DNA from: Massilia sp. BJB1822
GTDB lineage: Bacteria > Pseudomonadota > Gammaproteobacteria > Burkholderiales > Burkholderiaceae_D
Direction: 5' to 3'
Assembly: GCF_013369485.1 (NCBI RefSeq)
Contig: NZ_JABWEB010000005.1
Location: 310,001 to 374,000 of the forward strand
Length of the DNA stretch: 64,000 nt
Below are positions 38,758 to 48,986 of the stretch, one piece after another. Position numbers and translations under genes: made by a program. The notes beneath the pieces are model-generated. The model had not been told where the DNA came from and did no database searches. It saw nothing but the letters and a program-made list of their open reading frames with translations. The stretch's first letter is position 1, and each line of letters opens with the position of its first letter.

Positions 38758-39195
38758 ATGAACACCTTGTTCAATCTGGTTATTGTGGTACAGGTTTTGT
38801 CGGCGCTGGCCATTATCGGCCTGGTGCTGCTGCAGCACGGTAAGGGCGCCGATATGGGCGCCGCCTTTGGTTCCGGTGCCTCGGGCAGCCTGTTTGGCGC
38901 CACCGGCTCCTCCAACTTCATGTCGAAATCGACGGCAGTGGCAGCGGCGATCTTCTTCTCCGCCACCCTGGGCCTGTCGACCATGGCCACGCAGCGCGGT
39001 GCGGTCAACACCGGCGGCGGCGTGATGCAGAATGTGAACACCCCGGCGCCAGCGCCGGTAAAAGGTTCGGCGGCGATTCCTTTGGCAGCGCCGCAAGCGC
39101 CCGCAGAAGCGCCTGCAGCCTCGGTTCCAGCCGCTGCAGCTCCTGCCGCCGCTGCGCCTGCATCGAGCGCTCCTGGCGCGCAAATCCCCAAGTAA
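38758..39195 (+). CDS. secG: Preprotein translocase subunit SecG
   Basis: A 145-residue inner-membrane protein with two helices and the conserved loop between them (LLQHGKGADMGAAFGSGASG). The tail from about residue 90 is alanine- and proline-rich and longer than in E. coli, as is usual in this group. It works with SecYE in Sec export. It is the last gene before tRNA-Leu. Confidence 0.95.
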   Translation: MNTLFNLVIVVQVLSALAIIGLVLLQHGKGADMGAAFGSGASGSLFGATGSSNFMSKSTAVAAAIFFSATLGLSTMATQRGAVNTGGGVMQNVNTPAPAPVKGSAAIPLAAPQAPAEAPAASVPAAAAPAAAAPASSAPGAQIPK

Positions 39196-39251
39196 TATCG
39201 GGCTTTGCAAAAGTTTTTCCGCTTTTTGTCCTTGTTTTACTGCAATTCGCA

Positions 39252-39280
39252 TTAACAAAGTAGTGAAATCAGAGTAGAAT
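39252..39280 (+). promoter_or_regulatory. Sigma-70 promoter of tRNA-Leu
   Basis: TTAACA (-35) and TAGAAT (-10) with a 17-base spacer, each one base from consensus. The predicted start point is about 6 bases before the mature 5' end of the tRNA. Confidence 0.65.
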
Positions 39281-39292
39281 AGCGGCCTTAAT

Positions 39293-39377
39293 GCCGACGT
39301 GGTGAAATTGGTAGACACGCTATCTTGAGGGGGTAGTGGCGCAAGCTGTACGAGTTCGAGTCTCGTCGTCGGCACCA
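39293..39377 (+). tRNA. tRNA-Leu (anticodon GAG)
   Basis: A long tRNA with variable arm: acceptor stem GCCGACG/CGTCGGC, anticodon stem CTATC/GGTAG with loop TTGAGGG (anticodon GAG, reads CUC and CUU codons), a variable arm of about 14 bases, T-loop TTCGAGT and encoded ACCA 3' end. Its place between secG and nuoA is conserved in betaproteobacteria. Confidence 0.97.
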
Positions 39378-39386
39378 AAAAATCTA

Positions 39387-39437
39387 AAAGCCAGCAAGGG
39401 CGCATGGGCATCGGCTCTTGCCTAGGCTGGTTTTTTT
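39387..39437 (+). terminator. Rho-independent terminator after tRNA-Leu
   Basis: CCAGC and GCTGG, with AAG/CTT further in, form a stem followed by seven T residues, 10 bases after the tRNA end. It separates the tRNA from the nuo operon. Confidence 0.75.
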
Positions 39438-39552
39438 ACGAGGATGTGTCGTTTGATCCTGGTCTCAGCTTCTGATTGGGGTCGAGCGTTAAATGCACCG
39501 CAAAACACCGCGATGCTCTCCTGACCGATCGTTCAACATAAGCTAATCAACC

Positions 39553-39912
39553 GTGAACCTCGAAAATTACTTCCCCGTCCTGTTGTTCCTCTTAGTCGGC
39601 ATTGGTGTCGGCGTAGTTCCCCAGCTGCTGGGCCGTTTCCTCGGTCCGAATAAACCCGATGCAGCGAAACTCTCCCCTTACGAGTGCGGCTTCGAAGCCT
39701 TCGAAGACGCGCGTATGAAATTCGACGTACGATACTACCTCGTCGCAATTCTGTTCATTTTGTTCGATCTGGAAACGGCATTCTTCTTCCCCTGGGGCGT
39801 CTCCATGCGCGAACTGGGCTGGCAGGGATACGTGACGATGATGGTGTTCATCGCCGAATTCGTGGTCGGTTTTTGGTATATCTGGAAGAAAGGTGCCCTT
39901 GATTGGGAATAA
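39553..39912 (+). CDS. nuoA: NADH-quinone oxidoreductase subunit A
   Basis: A 119-residue membrane subunit with three helices and the conserved [20 protein letters not shown] loop carrying the family cysteine. It starts at GTG; no ATG fits. It is the first gene of a complete 14-gene complex I operon, all in the same direction with short gaps or overlaps. Complex I couples NADH oxidation to quinone reduction and proton pumping. Confidence 0.97.
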   Translation: MNLENYFPVLLFLLVGIGVGVVPQLLGRFLGPNKPDAAKLSPYECGFEAFEDARMKFDVRYYLVAILFILFDLETAFFFPWGVSMRELGWQGYVTMMVFIAEFVVGFWYIWKKGALDWE

Positions 39913-39915
39913 GCC

Positions 39916-40392
39916 ATGTCTATTGAAGGCGTATTAAACGAAGGTTTCATCACCACGACGGCCGACAAGCTGATTAACTGGGCGCGCACGGGTTCCATGT
40001 ACCCGATGACGTTCGGTCTGGCTTGCTGCGCGGTGGAGATGATGCATGCAGGTGCGGCCCGTTACGACCTTGAGCGTTTCGGTTTCATGTTCCGTCCATC
40101 CCCGCGTCAGTCCGACGTGATGATTGTTGCCGGCACGCTGTGCAACAAGATGGCGCCGGCGCTGCGCAAGGTCTACGACCAGATGCCTGAGCCGCGCTGG
40201 GTGATCTCCATGGGTTCCTGCGCCAACGGCGGCGGCTACTACCACTACTCCTACTCGGTGGTGCGCGGTTGCGACCGCATCGTGCCGGTGGACGTGTATG
40301 TGCCAGGCTGCCCGCCGACTGCGGAAGCCCTGCTGTACGGCATTCTGCAGCTGCACAACAAGATCAAGCGAACCAATACGATCGCGCGCTAA
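39916..40392 (+). CDS. nuoB: NADH-quinone oxidoreductase subunit B
   Basis: A 158-residue peripheral-arm subunit that holds cluster N2, which passes electrons to quinone. Adjacent Cys37-Cys38 in [10 protein letters not shown], then [11 protein letters not shown] and VPGCPPTAE supply the four cysteine ligands. It starts 3 bases after the nuoA stop. Confidence 0.98.
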   Translation: MSIEGVLNEGFITTTADKLINWARTGSMYPMTFGLACCAVEMMHAGAARYDLERFGFMFRPSPRQSDVMIVAGTLCNKMAPALRKVYDQMPEPRWVISMGSCANGGGYYHYSYSVVRGCDRIVPVDVYVPGCPPTAEALLYGILQLHNKIKRTNTIAR

Positions 40393-40406
40393 GGGCTGTA
40401 CTGAAT

Positions 40407-41000
40407 ATGACTACACATCTGGAAACACTGGTCGCCGCCCTGCAAAGCACACTGGGCGAGCGGGCCGAAATCACGGTCGCCCTGGGCGAAGTGACGGTGG
40501 TGCTGAAAGCCGCCGACTACCACCAAGCAATGAAACAGCTGCGCGATGACGCAGCTTTGCGTTTTGATACGCTGATCGATTTGTGCGGCGTGGACTATCA
40601 AAGCTACGGCGAAGGCGCCTGGGACGGTCTGCGTTTCGCCGCCGTCACCCACCTGCTGTCGGTCGAGAAAAACTGGCGCGTGCGCGTGCGCGTGTTCGCG
40701 CCGGACGACGACATGCCGCTGGTGCCGTCGGTGGTGGACATCTGGCGTGCCGCCAACTGGTTCGAGCGCGAAGCGTTCGACCTGTACGGCATCCTGTTCG
40801 AAGGCCACAACGACCTGCGCCGCATCCTGACCGACTACGGCTTCATCGGCCACCCGTTCCGCAAGGACTTCCCGGTATCGGGCTATGTGGAAATGCGCTA
40901 CGACCCTGAGCAGAAGCGCGTGATCTACCAGCCTGTGACGATCGAACCGCGCGAGAACGTGCCGCGCGTGATCCGCGAAGAAAACTACGGGATGAAATAA
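40407..41000 (+). CDS. nuoC: NADH-quinone oxidoreductase subunit C
   Basis: A 197-residue (30-kDa type) subunit of the hydrophilic arm, not fused to Nuo[27 protein letters not shown] and [19 protein letters not shown] are family signatures. The start is the ATG of MTTHLETL, 14 bases after nuoB; a longer frame upstream overlaps nuoB. Its TAA shares a base with the nuoD start (TAATG). Confidence 0.97.
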   Translation: MTTHLETLVAALQSTLGERAEITVALGEVTVVLKAADYHQAMKQLRDDAALRFDTLIDLCGVDYQSYGEGAWDGLRFAAVTHLLSVEKNWRVRVRVFAPDDDMPLVPSVVDIWRAANWFEREAFDLYGILFEGHNDLRRILTDYGFIGHPFRKDFPVSGYVEMRYDPEQKRVIYQPVTIEPRENVPRVIREENYGMK

Positions 41001-42253
41001 TGGCTGAGATTAAGAACTACACCCTGAACTTTGGTCCGCAGCACCCGGCAGCGCACGGCGTGCTGCGCCTGGTGCTGGAGCTGGACGGCGAGGTGATCCA
41101 GCGCGCCGACCCGCACATCGGCCTGCTGCACCGCGCCACCGAAAAACTGGCCGAGCAGAAGACCTATCTGCAATCGGTGCCGTACATGGACCGCCTCGAC
41201 TACGTGTCGATGATGTGCAACGAGCACGCCTACGTGATGGCGATCGAGAAGCTGCTGGGTCTCGAAGTGCCGCTGCGCGCGCAGTACATCCGCGTCATGT
41301 TCGACGAGATCACCCGCCTGCTGAACCACCTGCTGTGGCTCGGCGCGCACGCGCTGGACGTGGGCGCCATGGGTCCCTTCCTGTACGCCTTCCGCGACCG
41401 CGAAGACCTGATGGACTGCTACGAAGCGGTATCGGGCGCGCGCATGCACGCGGCCTACTACCGTCCGGGCGGCGTGTACCGCGACCTGCCGGACGCCATG
41501 CCGCAGTACAAGGCATCGCTGATCCGCAACGCGAAGGCACTGGCCGAGCGCAACGAGAACCGCCAAGGCTCGATGCTGGACTTCATCGAAGACTTCACGC
41601 GCCGCTTCCCGACCTATGTCGACGAATACGAAACCCTGCTGACCGATAACCGTATCTGGAAGCAGCGTACCGTGGGCGTGGGCGTGGTCTCGCCGGAAGA
41701 TGCGAAAGCCATGGGCTTCACCGGCGCTATGCTGCGCGGCTCGGGCGTGGCCTGGGACCTGCGCAAGAACCAGCCTTACGAAGTGTACGACCTGATGGAT
41801 TTCGATATCCCGGTCGGCACCAACGGCGACAGCTATGACCGCTATCTGGTGCGTATCGAAGAGATGCGCCAGTCGAACCGCATCATCAAGCAGTGCGTGG
41901 AGTGGCTGCGCAATAATCCGGGTCCGGTCATGTCCAGCAACCGCAAGGTGGCGCCGCCATCGCGCGTGGACATGAAGACCAATATGGAATCGCTGATCCA
42001 CCACTTCAAGCTGTTCACCGAAGGTTTCCACGTGCCGCCAGGCGAAGCTTACAGCGCCGTGGAGCACCCGAAGGGCGAATTCGGTATTTACCTGGTGTCG
42101 GATGGCGCCAACAAGCCGTACCGCATGAAGATCCGCGCACCGGGCTTTGCCCACCTGCAGGGTCTGGACGAAATGGCACGCGGCCACATGATCGCCGACG
42201 CCGTGACCATCATCGGTACCCAGGATATCGTTTTCGGCGAAATCGACAGATAA
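41000..42253 (+). CDS. nuoD: NADH-quinone oxidoreductase subunit D
   Basis: A 417-residue (49-kDa type) subunit that forms the quinone pocket with Nuo[22 protein letters not shown] at the start, [16 protein letters not shown] and the C-terminal [12 protein letters not shown] are conserved. Translationally coupled to nuoC by one-base overlap. Confidence 0.98.
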   Translation: MAEIKNYTLNFGPQHPAAHGVLRLVLELDGEVIQRADPHIGLLHRATEKLAEQKTYLQSVPYMDRLDYVSMMCNEHAYVMAIEKLLGLEVPLRAQYIRVMFDEITRLLNHLLWLGAHALDVGAMGPFLYAFRDREDLMDCYEAVSGARMHAAYYRPGGVYRDLPDAMPQYKASLIRNAKALAERNENRQGSMLDFIEDFTRRFPTYVDEYETLLTDNRIWKQRTVGVGVVSPEDAKAMGFTGAMLRGSGVAWDLRKNQPYEVYDLMDFDIPVGTNGDSYDRYLVRIEEMRQSNRIIKQCVEWLRNNPGPVMSSNRKVAPPSRVDMKTNMESLIHHFKLFTEGFHVPPGEAYSAVEHPKGEFGIYLVSDGANKPYRMKIRAPGFAHLQGLDEMARGHMIADAVTIIGTQDIVFGEIDR

Positions 42254-42270
42254 GTCCCAGAGGCATACGT

Positions 42271-42750
42271 ATGTTGTTATCAGAGCAGTGCTACAAAAAA
42301 ATCGACCGCGAGTTGGCCAAATACCCGGCCGACCAGCGCCAGTCGGCCGTGATGGCCTCGCTGGCCCACGCCCAGGTTGAACTGGGCTGGCTGTCGCCGG
42401 AAACCATGAAGGAAATCGCCGACTACATCGGCATGCCGGCCATCGCCGTGCAGGAAGTGGCGACCTTCTACAATATGTACAACCTGAAGCCGGTCGGCAA
42501 GCACAAGATCACCGTGTGCACCAACCTGCCTTGCGCCCTGTCGGGCGGCGAGCGCGCGGCTAAACACCTGAAAGAGAAACTGGGCATCGACTACCGCGAA
42601 ACTTCCGGCGACGGCGAGTTCACGCTGATGGAAGGCGAGTGCATGGGCGCCTGCGGCGACGCACCGGTGCTGCTGGTGAACAATCACCGCATGTGCAGCC
42701 ATATGTCCAACGACAAAATCGATGCCCTCGTGGAGGAACTGAAGAAATGA
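42271..42750 (+). CDS. nuoE: NADH-quinone oxidoreductase subunit E
   Basis: A 159-residue (24-kDa type) subunit with a thioredoxin-like fold binding cluster N1a. The ligands are CTNLPC and [16 protein letters not shown]. With NuoF and NuoG it forms the NADH-oxidising module. Its stop overlaps the nuoF start (ATGA). Confidence 0.98.
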   Translation: MLLSEQCYKKIDRELAKYPADQRQSAVMASLAHAQVELGWLSPETMKEIADYIGMPAIAVQEVATFYNMYNLKPVGKHKITVCTNLPCALSGGERAAKHLKEKLGIDYRETSGDGEFTLMEGECMGACGDAPVLLVNNHRMCSHMSNDKIDALVEELKK

Positions 42751-44042
42751 CCTCGCTCCACAACCGTCACATCGACCCGCTGATCCTCAAGGATCTGACC
42801 GGCGACAACTGGCACCTGGCCGACTACGTGAAACGTGGCGGCTACTCGGCGCTGCGCCGCATCCTGGAAGAGAAGATCGCGCCGGAAACCATCATCGCCG
42901 ACCTGAAGACCTCCGGCCTGCGCGGCCGCGGCGGCGCCGGTTTCCCGACCGGCCTGAAATGGTCCTTCATGCCGCGCCAGTTCCCTGGCCAGAAATACCT
43001 CGTCTGCAATACAGATGAAGGCGAACCTGGTACTTTCAAGGACCGCGACATCATTCGTTACAACCCCCATGCCCTGATCGAGGGCATGGCCATCGGCGCT
43101 TACGCCATGGGCATCACCGTGGGCTACAACTATATCCACGGCGAGATCTTCCAGGATTACCTGCGCTTCGAGGAAGCGCTGGAAGAGGCGCGTGCCGCCG
43201 GCTTCCTGGGCGATAAGATCATGGGCAGCGATTTCAGCTTCCAGCTGCACGCCCACCATGGCTATGGCGCCTACATCTGCGGCGAAGAGACCGCGCTGCT
43301 GGAATCGCTGGAAGGCAAAAAAGGCCAGCCGCGCTTCAAGCCGCCTTTCCCTGCGTCCTTCGGCCTGTACGGCAAGCCGACCACCATCAACAACACCGAG
43401 ACCTTCGCGGCCGTGCCCTTCATCCTGAACGTTGGCGCCGAGAAGTATCTGGGCATGGGCAAGCCGAACAACGGCGGCACCAAGATCTTCTCGATCTCGG
43501 GCGACGTCGAACGTCCCGGCAACTACGAAGTCCCGCTGGGCACGCCTTTCGCCAAGCTGATGGAACTGGCCGGCGGCATGCGTGGCGGCAAAAAGATCAA
43601 GGCTGTGATTCCGGGCGGTTCCTCCGCGCCGGTGATCCGCGGCGAGATCATGATGGACACCGATCTGGATTACGATTCGATCGCCAAGGCCGGCTCCATG
43701 CTCGGTTCGGGCGCCGTGATCGTGATGGACGAAACGCGCTGCATGGTTAAGGCGCTGGAGCGCCTGTCCTACTTCTACTTTGAAGAATCCTGCGGCCAGT
43801 GCACCCCATGCCGCGAAGGCACGGGCTGGATGTACCGCATGATCCACCGCATCGAGCACGGCCAAGGCCGCGCCTCCGATCTGGACATGCTGAACTCCAT
43901 CGCAGACAACATCCAGGGCCGCACGATCTGCGCGCTGGGCGACGCTGCCGCCATGCCGGTGCGCGCCTTCGTCAAGCAGTTCCGCGAAGAATTTGAATAT
44001 CACGTCGAGCACAAGCACTGCCTGGTGCCGGCATACATCTAA
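42747..44042 (+). CDS. nuoF: NADH-quinone oxidoreductase subunit F
   Basis: A 431-residue (51-kDa type) flavoprotein where NADH is oxidised. FMN/NADH-binding [13 protein letters not shown] lies near residue 60, [14 protein letters not shown] near 90, and the N3 cluster ligands [12 protein letters not shown] near 345-355. The start overlaps the nuoE stop by 3 bases; a longer frame into nuoE was rejected. Confidence 0.98.
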   Translation: MTSLHNRHIDPLILKDLTGDNWHLADYVKRGGYSALRRILEEKIAPETIIADLKTSGLRGRGGAGFPTGLKWSFMPRQFPGQKYLVCNTDEGEPGTFKDRDIIRYNPHALIEGMAIGAYAMGITVGYNYIHGEIFQDYLRFEEALEEARAAGFLGDKIMGSDFSFQLHAHHGYGAYICGEETALLESLEGKKGQPRFKPPFPASFGLYGKPTTINNTETFAAVPFILNVGAEKYLGMGKPNNGGTKIFSISGDVERPGNYEVPLGTPFAKLMELAGGMRGGKKIKAVIPGGSSAPVIRGEIMMDTDLDYDSIAKAGSMLGSGAVIVMDETRCMVKALERLSYFYFEESCGQCTPCREGTGWMYRMIHRIEHGQGRASDLDMLNSIADNIQGRTICALGDAAAMPVRAFVKQFREEFEYHVEHKHCLVPAYI

Positions 44043-44054
44043 GCTGCGATCATC

Positions 44055-46385
44055 ATGGTTGAAATCGAAATAGACGGCAAGAAAGTCGAAGTCCCTGCTG
44101 GTAGCATGGTGATGGACGCTGCCAACAAGCTGGGTACCTACATCCCGCACTTCTGCTATCACAAGAAATTGTCGATCGCGGCAAGCTGCCGTATGTGCCT
44201 GGTCGAGGTGGAAAAAGCGCCAAAGCCGCTGCCCGCCTGCGCCACCCCGGTCTCGGCCGGCATGGTGGTGCGCTCGCACAGCGACAAAGCGGTGCAGGCG
44301 CAAAAGAGCGTCATGGAATTCCTGCTGATTAACCACCCGCTGGACTGCCCGATCTGCGATCAGGGCGGCGAGTGCCAGCTGCAGGATCTGGCCGTGGGTT
44401 ACGGCAAGAGCGAATCGCGCTACGAAGAAGAAAAGCGCGTGGTGAAGCCGAAGGACGCCGGTCCTCTGGTGTCCATGCAGGAAATGGCGCGCTGCATCCA
44501 CTGCACCCGCTGCGTGCGTTTCGGCCAGGAAGTGGCCGGCGTCATGGAACTGGGCATGCTGGGCCGCGGCGAACACGCCGAGATCACCACCTTCGTCGGC
44601 GAAGCGGTGAACTCCGAAATGTCGGGCAATATGATCGACCTGTGCCCGGTCGGCGCGCTGACTTCCAAGCCATTCCGCTACAGCGCCCGTACCTGGGAAC
44701 TGTCGCGCCGCAAATCCGTGTCGCCGCACGACGGCCTGGGCTCGAACCTGATCGTTCAGGTCAAGCAGGGCGAAGTCAAGCGCGTGCTGCCGCTGGAAAA
44801 CGAAGCGGTCAACGAATGCTGGATTTCCGACAAGGACCGCTTCTCCTACGAAGCTCTGGGCAGCGCCGAGCGCCTGACCCAGCCTATGCTCAAGCAAGGC
44901 AATGAGTGGAAGCAGGTGGACTGGCAGACCGCGCTCGAATACGTGGCGCACGGCCTGAAAAACATCAAGCACGAACATGGCGCCGATGCCATCGCCTCCT
45001 ATGCGACCCCGCATTCGACGGTGGAAGAACTGGTCCTGCTGCAAAAGCTGACCCGCGGCGTCGGTTCCGAGAACATCGACTTCCGCCTGCGCCACAGCGA
45101 TTTCGCGCTGGATGGCCAGGTCGCGCCGTGGCTGGGCATGCCGGTGGCCGACGTGAGCAATCTGCAGCGCGTCTTCGTCATCGGCTCCTTCCTGCGCAAG
45201 GACCATCCGCTGCTGGCGACCCGCCTGCGCGCCGCCGTCAAGGCCGGCGGCAAGCTGTCCGTGCTGCACGGCGCCGATGAAGAGAACCTGATCACCGCCG
45301 CCAACAAGATCATCGCTGCGCCATCCGACTGGCTGGCCGCGCTGTCGGGCGTGGTCGCTGCCGTGGCCAAGGCCAAGGACGTCGCCGCGCCGGCCGGTTT
45401 CGAGAACGTGGCCGTGTCCGACGCTGCCGCCGCCATCGCCGCCAGCCTGCTGTCCGGCGACAACAAGGCCGTCTTCCTCGGCAACGCCGCCGCGCAGCAT
45501 CCGCAAGCGTCCGCGCTGCACACCGCCGCGCAATGGATCGCCGAACAGACCGGCGCCAAGCTGGGCTACCTGACCGAAGCGGCCAACACCGTCGGCGGCT
45601 ACCTGCTGGGCGCCACCGCGAAGAACGCCGCGCCGGCCTTCTCCGCGCCGAAGAAAGCCTACGTGCTGCTGAACGCCGAACCGGAACTGGACGCCGTCAA
45701 CCCGCAAGCCGCCGTCGCCGCCCTGAAGGGCGCCGACATGGTGGTAGTGCTGTCGGCCTTCAAGCACGGCATGGACTACGCCGACGTGCTGCTGCCGATC
45801 GCGCCGTTCGCTGAAACCTCGGGCAGCTTCGTCAACTGCGAAGGCCGCCTGCAAAGCTTCAACGGCACCGTGAAACCGCTGGCGGAAACCCGTCCGGCCT
45901 GGAAAGTGCTGCGCGTGCTGGGTAATATCCTCGGCCTGGCCGGTTTCGACTACGAGACGTCGGAAGCGATCCGCGACGAAGCCTTCGGCAAGGGCGTGAC
46001 CGACCTGTCCTCCAAGCTCAACAACAACGCCAAGCTGGCGCCTGTTGCCGCCGCCTTCGGCGCTGGCGACAAGCTGGAACGCGTGACCGATGTGCCGATC
46101 TACTTCGCCGACGCGCTGGCGCGCCGTTCCGGTCCGCTGCAAGCGACCGCCGACGCCGCAGCGCCGAAAGCCCGCCTGTCCGCTGCCCTGGCGCAGCAGA
46201 TCGGCGTCAAGACCGGCGACAAGGTGCAGGTCAGCCAGGGTTCCGGCTCGGCCATCCTGGAAGCGCAGATCGACGCGGGCCTGCCGGCCAATGTCGTGCG
46301 CGTTGCCGCCGCCCACGCATCGACCGCCGCGCTGGGCGCGATGTTCGGTTCCATCACCGTTGTTAAAGCAGGGGAGGGCAAGTAA
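44055..46385 (+). CDS. nuoG: NADH-quinone oxidoreductase subunit G
   Basis: A 776-residue subunit with several Fe-S clusters. The 2Fe-2S domain has [18 protein letters not shown] and CATPV; the histidine-ligated 4Fe-4S cluster has [18 protein letters not shown]; then [10 protein letters not shown]. The long C-terminal molybdopterin-oxidoreductase-like part is alanine-rich and does not bind molybdenum. Its stop and the nuoH start share a base (TAATG). Confidence 0.98.
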   Translation: MVEIEIDGKKVEVPAGSMVMDAANKLGTYIPHFCYHKKLSIAASCRMCLVEVEKAPKPLPACATPVSAGMVVRSHSDKAVQAQKSVMEFLLINHPLDCPICDQGGECQLQDLAVGYGKSESRYEEEKRVVKPKDAGPLVSMQEMARCIHCTRCVRFGQEVAGVMELGMLGRGEHAEITTFVGEAVNSEMSGNMIDLCPVGALTSKPFRYSARTWELSRRKSVSPHDGLGSNLIVQVKQGEVKRVLPLENEAVNECWISDKDRFSYEALGSAERLTQPMLKQGNEWKQVDWQTALEYVAHGLKNIKHEHGADAIASYATPHSTVEELVLLQKLTRGVGSENIDFRLRHSDFALDGQVAPWLGMPVADVSNLQRVFVIGSFLRKDHPLLATRLRAAVKAGGKLSVLHGADEENLITAANKIIAAPSDWLAALSGVVAAVAKAKDVAAPAGFENVAVSDAAAAIAASLLSGDNKAVFLGNAAAQHPQASALHTAAQWIAEQTGAKLGYLTEAANTVGGYLLGATAKNAAPAFSAPKKAYVLLNAEPELDAVNPQAAVAALKGADMVVVLSAFKHGMDYADVLLPIAPFAETSGSFVNCEGRLQSFNGTVKPLAETRPAWKVLRVLGNILGLAGFDYETSEAIRDEAFGKGVTDLSSKLNNNAKLAPVAAAFGAGDKLERVTDVPIYFADALARRSGPLQATADAAAPKARLSAALAQQIGVKTGDKVQVSQGSGSAILEAQIDAGLPANVVRVAAAHASTAALGAMFGSITVVKAGEGK

Positions 46386-47467
46386 TGTCTTTGCCTGAGA
46401 TTATCGATACCATCAATACCACCGGCGGCGAGCTGGTGGGGTCGGCCTGGCCCTTCTTCTGGACCCTGGCCAAAATCCTGTGCGTGACCCTGCCCCTGAT
46501 GGGCATGGTCGCCTACCTGACGCTGTGGGAGCGCAAGCTGCTCGGCTGGATCCAGATCCGTATCGGCCCGAACCGCGTGGGTCCGGCCGGTCTGCTGCAG
46601 CCGATCGCCGACGCGCTGAAACTGCTGTTCAAAGAGATCATCCTGCCGACCAAGTCGAACAAGGCGCTGTTCGTGATCGGCCCGATCATGACCATCATGC
46701 CGGCGCTGGCCGCCTGGTCGGTGGTGCCTTTCGGCCCGCAGGTCGCGCTGGCCGACGTCAACGCCGGTCTGCTGCTGATGATGTCGATCATGTCGATCGA
46801 GGTGTACGGCATCATCATCGCCGGCTGGTCCTCGAACTCGAAGTACTCCTTCATGGGCGCCATGCGTGCTTCGGCGCAGATGGTGTCCTACGAGATCGCC
46901 ATGGGCTTCGTGCTGGTGATCGTGCTGATGGTGTCCGGTTCGCTGAACCTGTCCGAAATCGTCGCCGGCCAGCAAAAAGGCCAGATGGCGGCCATGGGCC
47001 TGAACTTCCTGTCCTGGAACTGGCTGCCGCTGCTGCCGATGTTCGTGGTCTACCTGGTGTCCGGCCTGGCCGAATGTAACCGCCACCCGTTCGACGTGGT
47101 GGAAGGCGAGTCGGAGATCGTCGGTGGTCACATGGTCGAGTACTCGGGCATGTCCTACGCCATGTTCTTCCTGGCCGAATACGCCAATATGATCCTGATC
47201 GGCGTCATCGCTTCGATCATGTTCCTGGGTGGCTGGTCCGCTCCGATCGCTGCGCTGGAATTCGGCGGCGGCTTCGGCGGCTTCTTCTGGCTGTTTGTGA
47301 AAACCTTCTGCATCGTGTCGCTGTTCATCTGGACTCGCGGTACCTTCCCGCGCTACCGCTATGACCAGATCATGCGTTTGGGCTGGAAAGTGTTCATCCC
47401 GCTGACCCTGGCCTACCTGGTCATCGTCGCCACCTGGATGCAGACCTCCTGGAACATTTGGAAGTAA
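46385..47467 (+). CDS. nuoH: NADH-quinone oxidoreductase subunit H
   Basis: A 360-residue membrane subunit next to the quinone tunnel, with about eight helices. [16 protein letters not shown], the FLAEYANM segment and [20 protein letters not shown] carry the charged residues that link quinone reduction to pumping. Confidence 0.98.
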   Translation: MSLPEIIDTINTTGGELVGSAWPFFWTLAKILCVTLPLMGMVAYLTLWERKLLGWIQIRIGPNRVGPAGLLQPIADALKLLFKEIILPTKSNKALFVIGPIMTIMPALAAWSVVPFGPQVALADVNAGLLLMMSIMSIEVYGIIIAGWSSNSKYSFMGAMRASAQMVSYEIAMGFVLVIVLMVSGSLNLSEIVAGQQKGQMAAMGLNFLSWNWLPLLPMFVVYLVSGLAECNRHPFDVVEGESEIVGGHMVEYSGMSYAMFFLAEYANMILIGVIASIMFLGGWSAPIAALEFGGGFGGFFWLFVKTFCIVSLFIWTRGTFPRYRYDQIMRLGWKVFIPLTLAYLVIVATWMQTSWNIWK

Positions 47468-47482
47468 GAGAGCGAATACGAT

Positions 47483-47971
47483 ATGGAACGAATAAAAGAC
47501 TTTTTCGGCAGCCTGATGCTGCGCGAATTGTTCAAGGGGATGGCGCTGACCGGCAAATACATGTTTGCCAAGAAGATCACCGTCCAATTCCCTGAAGAGA
47601 AAACGCCGATCTCGCCGCGTTTCCGCGGCCTGCATGCGCTGCGCCGCTACCCCAACGGGGAAGAGCGCTGCATCGCCTGCAAGCTGTGCGAAGCGGTGTG
47701 CCCGGCCATGGCGATCACCATCGAGTCGGAACAGCGCGACGACGGCAGCCGCCGTACCACGCGCTACGACATCGACCTGACCAAGTGCATCTTCTGCGGT
47801 TTCTGCGAAGAGTCCTGTCCGGTCGACTCCATCGTGGAAACCCATGTGCTGGAATACCACGGCGAGAAGCGCGGCGATCTGTACTACACCAAGGAAATGC
47901 TGCTGGCTGTAGGCGACCGTTATGAAGCGGAGATTGCCGCCAACCGTGCTGCCGATGCGCCGTACCGCTGA
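47483..47971 (+). CDS. nuoI: NADH-quinone oxidoreductase subunit I
   Basis: A 162-residue ferredoxin-like subunit with two 4Fe-4S clusters (N6a/N6b): [12 protein letters not shown] near residue 63 and [12 protein letters not shown] near 102. The N-terminal [18 protein letters not shown] segment is characteristic. Confidence 0.98.
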   Translation: MERIKDFFGSLMLRELFKGMALTGKYMFAKKITVQFPEEKTPISPRFRGLHALRRYPNGEERCIACKLCEAVCPAMAITIESEQRDDGSRRTTRYDIDLTKCIFCGFCEESCPVDSIVETHVLEYHGEKRGDLYYTKEMLLAVGDRYEAEIAANRAADAPYR

Positions 47972-48009
47972 ACGCGGACGTGATCGACACTTAACTGTCA
48001 GGGTTTCTT

Positions 48010-48645
48010 ATGGATTTTAAAACTGTCTTGTTTTACGTGTTCGCCGCCATCCTGGTGCTGGCAGCGACCCGCGTTATCACGGCCCGCAATCCGGTGCATG
48101 CCGCACTGTTCCTGGTGCTGGCCTTCTTCCAGGCGGCCGGCATCTGGATGCTGCTCAAAGCGGAGTTCCTCTCCATCGTACTGGTGCTGGTGTATGTCGG
48201 CGCGGTGATGGTGCTGTTCCTGTTCGTCGTGATGATGATCGACATCAATCTCGACAAGCTGCGCGAAGGCTTCTGGAACTATCTGCCGCTGGCGGCCACC
48301 ATCGGCGGCGTGATCGTGCTGGAGATGGCTTCCGTGCTGTGGCGCAGCTTCGGCGTCAACGACTACCAGCAATCGCCGGCAGCGGCCAGCGCCATCGGCA
48401 CCACCAAGGCGCTGGGCCTGAAGATTTACACCGAATATATCTACGCGTTTGAAATCGCCGCCGTCGTGCTGCTGCTGGCCATCGTGGCCGCCGTCGCCCT
48501 GACCCTGCGCAAGCGCAAGGACATCAAATACTTCGATCCGGCCGATGCGGTGCGGGTCAAGCGCAACGACCGTCTGCGCATCGTGAAGATGGATGCCGTC
48601 TCCACGCGCAATCAGCCGGAAGCAGCAACGAAGGAGGCACCATGA
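48010..48645 (+). CDS. nuoJ: NADH-quinone oxidoreductase subunit J
   Basis: A 211-residue membrane subunit with five helices and the [16 protein letters not shown] segment, whose pi-bulge helix gates proton flow. The hydrophilic tail after about residue 180 is typical of betaproteobacteria. The stop overlaps nuoK by 4 bases. Confidence 0.97.
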   Translation: MDFKTVLFYVFAAILVLAATRVITARNPVHAALFLVLAFFQAAGIWMLLKAEFLSIVLVLVYVGAVMVLFLFVVMMIDINLDKLREGFWNYLPLAATIGGVIVLEMASVLWRSFGVNDYQQSPAAASAIGTTKALGLKIYTEYIYAFEIAAVVLLLAIVAAVALTLRKRKDIKYFDPADAVRVKRNDRLRIVKMDAVSTRNQPEAATKEAP

Positions 48646-48950
48646 CTTTATCGCTGGCACACTACCTGGTCCTGGGTGCGATTCTGTTCGCAATCTCGAT
48701 CGTCGGTATTTTCCTGAACCGCAAGAACGTCATCGTTCTGCTGATGGCCATCGAACTGATGCTGCTGGCAGTGAACATGAACTTCATCGCGTTCTCGCAT
48801 TACCTGGGCGACGCGGCCGGGCAGATCTTTGTCTTCTTCATCCTGACCGTGGCGGCTGCCGAATCGGCAATCGGCCTCGCGATCCTGGTGGTGATGTTCC
48901 GTAATCTGGACACCATCAATGTGGAAGACCTGGATAGCCTCAAAGGCTAA
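48642..48950 (+). CDS. nuoK: NADH-quinone oxidoreductase subunit K
   Basis: A 102-residue three-helix membrane subunit. The essential glutamates are in [14 protein letters not shown] and [11 protein letters not shown]. Coupled to nuoJ by overlap (ATGA), with GAAGGAGGCACC ahead of its ATG. Confidence 0.98.
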   Translation: MTLSLAHYLVLGAILFAISIVGIFLNRKNVIVLLMAIELMLLAVNMNFIAFSHYLGDAAGQIFVFFILTVAAAESAIGLAILVVMFRNLDTINVEDLDSLKG

Positions 48951-48986
48951 GTTTTAAACCTCGAATAATAAACAGTAAGGTTCATC

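Noticed and set aside
42684-46316. Reverse-strand open frame of 1210 codons opposite nuoF-nuoG
   Set aside because: Shadow of GC-rich nuo genes: composition is His/Gly/Val/Gln-rich as expected from antisense of biased codons, with no recognisable domain, while the forward genes are certain.
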